Made by a program: the position numbers and the translations under genes. Shown in pieces: positions 60,563 through 64,000 of a stretch of DNA of 64,000 bases. Numbering within the stretch: the first letter of the stretch is position 1; each line of letters begins with the position of its first letter. The notes beneath the pieces are model-generated. The model was given only the letters and a program-made list of their open reading frames with translations, ran no database searches and was not told where the DNA came from. The stretch comes from Megaleporinus macrocephalus (taxonomy: Eukaryota > Chordata > Actinopteri > Characiformes > Anostomidae), in assembly GCA_021613375.1 (NCBI GenBank), contig CM038709.1:34119915-34183914 (forward strand), read 5' to 3'.

Positions 60563-60994
60563 TTCTAATCTTATCTTCTCCTCTATTCTTTTTTATTATC
60601 TCCACTATTCTTTTTTTTTATCTTTTTGCTTCAAATCCCTTCTCTTTAGTTTTCTTTCCTGTCATTCCTTTTTGAATCGCTTCTATTCTGTTTTTCTAGG
60701 TCTATTACCTAGAATAGCTCTATTACCTTATATTCCCTTGTCTTTCATGTTCTTCTCATGTCATCTTATATTCCATTTCTTTTCTTTCCTTCTCTTCTTC
60801 TGTTCCCTTCTTTTTCCAAATGTCTTCTCATCCCTTCCCTTCTCTTCTACTCTATTCTCTTTCACTTTTTTCTGTTTTCTCCTCTTTTATTACACCTTAT
60901 CTTTTCTGCTCTTCTCATGTTTTCTTAAATCTTAAATTCCCCTTTCTTCTTATTTCTTCCCTTCGTCTTTTCTTTTCTTTTCTTCTCCTCTCTG
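60563..60994 (+). repeat. Long polypyrimidine tract (polypurine on gene strand)
   Basis: About 430 bases dominated by TTCTTTTC, TCTTCTC and CCTT words on the plus strand with few purines. Open frames over it are low-complexity Phe/Ser/Leu artefacts. Confidence 0.8.
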
Positions 60995-61216
60995 TTCTAC
61001 TGCACTAGTATTCTCCATTACATAAACAGATCATTTTCTTTACCCCTCAAATAGCACAAAAAATAGTTGTGGTGGTGAGCAGTGGTGGGGGCTGAAAAGT
61101 AATATTGTGGTGTAAGACATCTAGGAAGTGCAGAGCTTGGCATCATATCTGGTTATATATACTCACTGTCCTGCCATTAGGGGGAGCTACAACTCCTCAA
61201 TAAGACTTTGTTTTGT

Positions 61217-61244
61217 TGTGAGTATGGTGAGTATGGTGAGTATG

Positions 61245-61282
<38 letters not shown>
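61217..61282 (+). repeat. (GTGAGTATG)n followed by (GT)n
   Basis: About three GAGTATGGT units pass directly into an uninterrupted GT run of about 17 units. Confidence 0.9.
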
Positions 61283-61283
<1 letters not shown>

Positions 61284-61454
61284 AGATACGTGAGTGGTCT
61301 TCTGTGTGCTAAAGAGTTTGCTGTGTGCTCGTCTCCTATTTACCTACACACCACAGTGCTGCACTGACTGAGCAAACTCAATATAAAAACTGACATTTTC
61401 CCCTAAACACACACACACCAGCTGCACGCTTGCACTAAACAAGCATGCACATAA

Positions 61455-61690
61455 GAAGGGGGGCGAGAGAGAGAGGAACAGAAGAGATACAAAAAAAGAG
61501 CAGGAGGCAGAAAGTGAAAAAAAGGGAAAATGGAAGAAATATACAAAAATAGACAAAATGGGACATAGAAAAATAAAGAGAATGGAGATAAAAAAAATAT
61601 GAGGAATGAAAGAAAAAATACATTTCTAGTAGACACTAAAAGAGAGAAAGATGCAAAACAGGAGGAAAAAGAAAGGGAAAGACAAAAGTG
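61455..61690 (+). repeat. Polypurine tract (polypyrimidine on gene strand)
   Basis: About 235 bases rich in GAGAGA, AAAAAG, GGAAAG and GAGG words with few pyrimidines. It is composition-complementary to the tract at 60563-60994. Confidence 0.8.
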
Positions 61691-64000
61691 TCCTCACGTC
61701 TCAAAAGACCATTAGGTCTTGTTACATGATTCCTTTCTTATTCTTTAACCTCCCTCCATTCATCTCTCCATTTGTTTCTCGGCCCCTGTCGTCCAATGGG
61801 GAACTTTAATTAGCTCTAAAGATCAACGCTGTGTAAGCAGGTACGCTTCTGCTCTTCCTTTTTTCCTCTGTCATCCACTGATCTCTCCTTTCTGATGACA
61901 TAATAGAGTCCCTGTCTCAGAGGCCCTTACAAAACCTCAACACAGCCATAATAACCTCAGCCCTGGCCAGGTGAATGGGGAACAAAGGAGCAGCCTACTT
62001 CACATTCAAAAACTCTCTCACTCTCTCTCTCACATACACACAGCACGCTTTACTAAGTACCTTCTAGCTATTCTCGATAGCTGGAATCAAAGAACAGATG
62101 ATGCCCCACTCTCTCCCCACACACTCACCCACAGGCTTCATTTCCCTAGAGAATCAGCTTCAATCTCCAAAATGAATCTAAAGTCAGTGTAATATAAGCA
62201 CATCAGTGGGTCCTTTCCCTTAGGTATTCAACCCACAGCTTTTACCTCTCTCTCTTTCATCTTTTTCACCTTCTATCTCTCGCTCCCACTCTCTCTCTAT
62301 CGTTCTCTCTCATCAAACCCAGTTGTCATGTGTGAATCGAGTAGTAGGAGATTTGACTCATATCACTCCATCACTGTGTTCCAGATATGTTCCACTGATT
62401 GAGTCATTCGTAACAGAACTGGTGGTTCATTTTTTTGTATCCTGCCTTTGTGTGCAGCCTGTATGGTTTTGTGCGCAGGCTGTATGGGAGGTCCAGCTGA
62501 GACAAGGACCTAATTTGCAGCAAGGCCAAGCAAACAACAACAACAGGAACACTTTACATTAATGTAACACTTTGTAATTAGTTGTGCAGATCAGTGTTGC
62601 ACAATGGATTTACACATTTACTGACTGTTTTTCCTGGGGTGGGGAGGGTTTTTGTACACTTCTAATGGTGGTTTTATGCATACACTTTCTTACTCAACTC
62701 TATTCCAAGTTGCCTTACTAACTAACAAGTCAAATTAAAATATCACTTTTGACTAGCTATTTGATCAATCTAGTAGATGTGATAATTAATAAACTAGTTA
62801 ATTAATAAATTTGTTTATTTTCATCTGTTTATGTGAATACCACCCCTGACAAACACTCCTGGATACCACAATGTTGTGTACAATTATCTAAATAAAATAA
62901 GTAGCAATTTAACAACTATTTAGAAAAAACAACACACTACGGCTTCAGTAAACCGACATGTTTCTACACAGCATTGACACTGATGACCATGATCAGACAC
63001 TGCAGGTAAAGATGGGGCTAAGAAAGTACGTAGTAAGTAATAATCAAAGGTCAACACAACACACAGCATTATGAGGCAGCTGAACATAGGAAGGTAGAAG
63101 ACACTTATAAATTACAAAATATTTCACAATACATTACATAATTCACGGTATTAATTTTTTTGAGGTTTAGAACAGCAGTGAATAGATTGATGTTTTCAAT
63201 GTTTCACATACCACACTGCAAATCCAAGGTCCCATAAGGCTGTCTTTTTAATGTAGGTGGTTAGTGTTTTTTCAAATGTTTACCTTGCACAATTGCAAAA
63301 ACAAAGATGTAATAATAAACTGATAAGATTAATTAATAGATAATTAACATGTTTAGCAGTTCTCATGTTTGTTTTTTTATGTCAATAAACACACTTAATT
63401 GACAATATAATAAGTAGTTAATATGTAAATCAGCTATGAACTAATTACAAACTCAATTAACTGTGTACTTATTTCTAAACTGTTAAGTACTTAGGCACTT
63501 ATTAAGCAATGACTCAAGCTTCACTAAGATAGTAATATTATACAAGCAATTATGTATCAACAGGATACTTAATAATTCATTTGTATTAACATAAGGCAAT
63601 ACTAATTACTGAACACTTCGATCAAAGGTAAAGGTAAAGGATGTTTTTTATTTCTACAAAACAAGAACATACATACAACTGTAGCTTTTAATGTTTTAAA
63701 TATGTGATATGTGGCTTCTGAGATATGTTTCTAAAAAAGCTCTGTATTTGAAACATGAAATCACTTTTTCTTTATGACACAGATGCTCAAAACTGCTTAA
63801 AGGAAAGAAGGAAATCAAACACGCTATATGATGTGGTTTGAAGGCAGGCTCTGATCTGATATGATTTGATTATTTGTTAAGACTAAGGCAGGGCACAAAA
63901 ATAAGAATCGGCAGTTTGTTCGAGCATGTGAAACACTCAACATTTTCTGGATGACTGACTGAGCAGCACTGTGTGTTTCACTTAAACAATCTCAGTGTGT
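61691..64000 (-). other. il1rapl1: il1rapl1 intron continuing beyond the window
   Basis: Contains short CT-rich stretches near 62010-62030 and 62245-62312, and a small GGTAAA triplication near 63626-63640. The next upstream il1rapl1 exon is not visible. Confidence 0.5.

Noticed and set aside
60672..61008. Overlapping 87- and 62-residue Phe/Ser/Leu-rich frames
   Set aside because: Low-complexity translation of the polypyrimidine tract.

Overview
The window is vertebrate nuclear DNA, almost certainly from a teleost fish. It is AT-rich, with intron-containing genes and GT-AG splice sites. It also carries the usual mix of fish repeats: Tc1-like and hAT DNA transposons, an L2-type LINE, a tRNA-derived SINE and long CA/TA microsatellites. 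Species cannot be read from the sequence. All homology statements come from recalled family patterns, because no search could be run.

Layout. 1-5.3 kb: no gene recognised. 5.3-8.06 kb (+): gja8 (connexin 50, lens gap junction protein), with its coding region in one exon, a probable non-coding first exon and a poly(A) signal. 7.7-17.6 kb: gene-free, with microsatellite, a diverged CATCATG-type satellite, Tc1 and LINE remnants, and a 3.2-kb array of degenerate repeats. 17.8-19.8 kb (+): intron-containing relic of a fish SAMD3-like multigene family. 20.2-24.2 kb: LINE fragments, a minisatellite, and a hAT element with a BED-finger remnant that carries a nested SINE. 26.5-27.7 kb (-): the last four exons of a butyrophilin/TRIM-type B30.2 (PRY-SPRY) gene in an intact frame; its 5' part was not found. 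29.1-31.5 kb (-): 5'-truncated L2 LINE. 31.8-38.7 kb: transposon graveyard.

41.77-59.84 kb (-): the 3' five coding exons of il1rapl1 (IL-1 receptor accessory protein-like 1). They cover the end of the Ig ectodomain, the transmembrane segment, the TIR domain and the conserved neuronal C-terminal tail. The gene continues beyond the right edge. Its introns hold two hAT copies of a family also present at 35.7 kb, another hAT, a Tc1 element, microsatellites and mirrored polypyrimidine/polypurine tracts.

gja8 (lens) and il1rapl1 (synapse) are functionally unrelated; nothing suggests a gene cluster or a new multi-gene system. The observations most worth testing are: a possible 45-nt in-frame cassette exon that would insert 15 residues beside the TIR BB loop of il1rapl1; the unusually long acidic tail of this connexin 50; and the hAT family that keeps an open transposase-like N-terminal frame in three non-autonomous copies.
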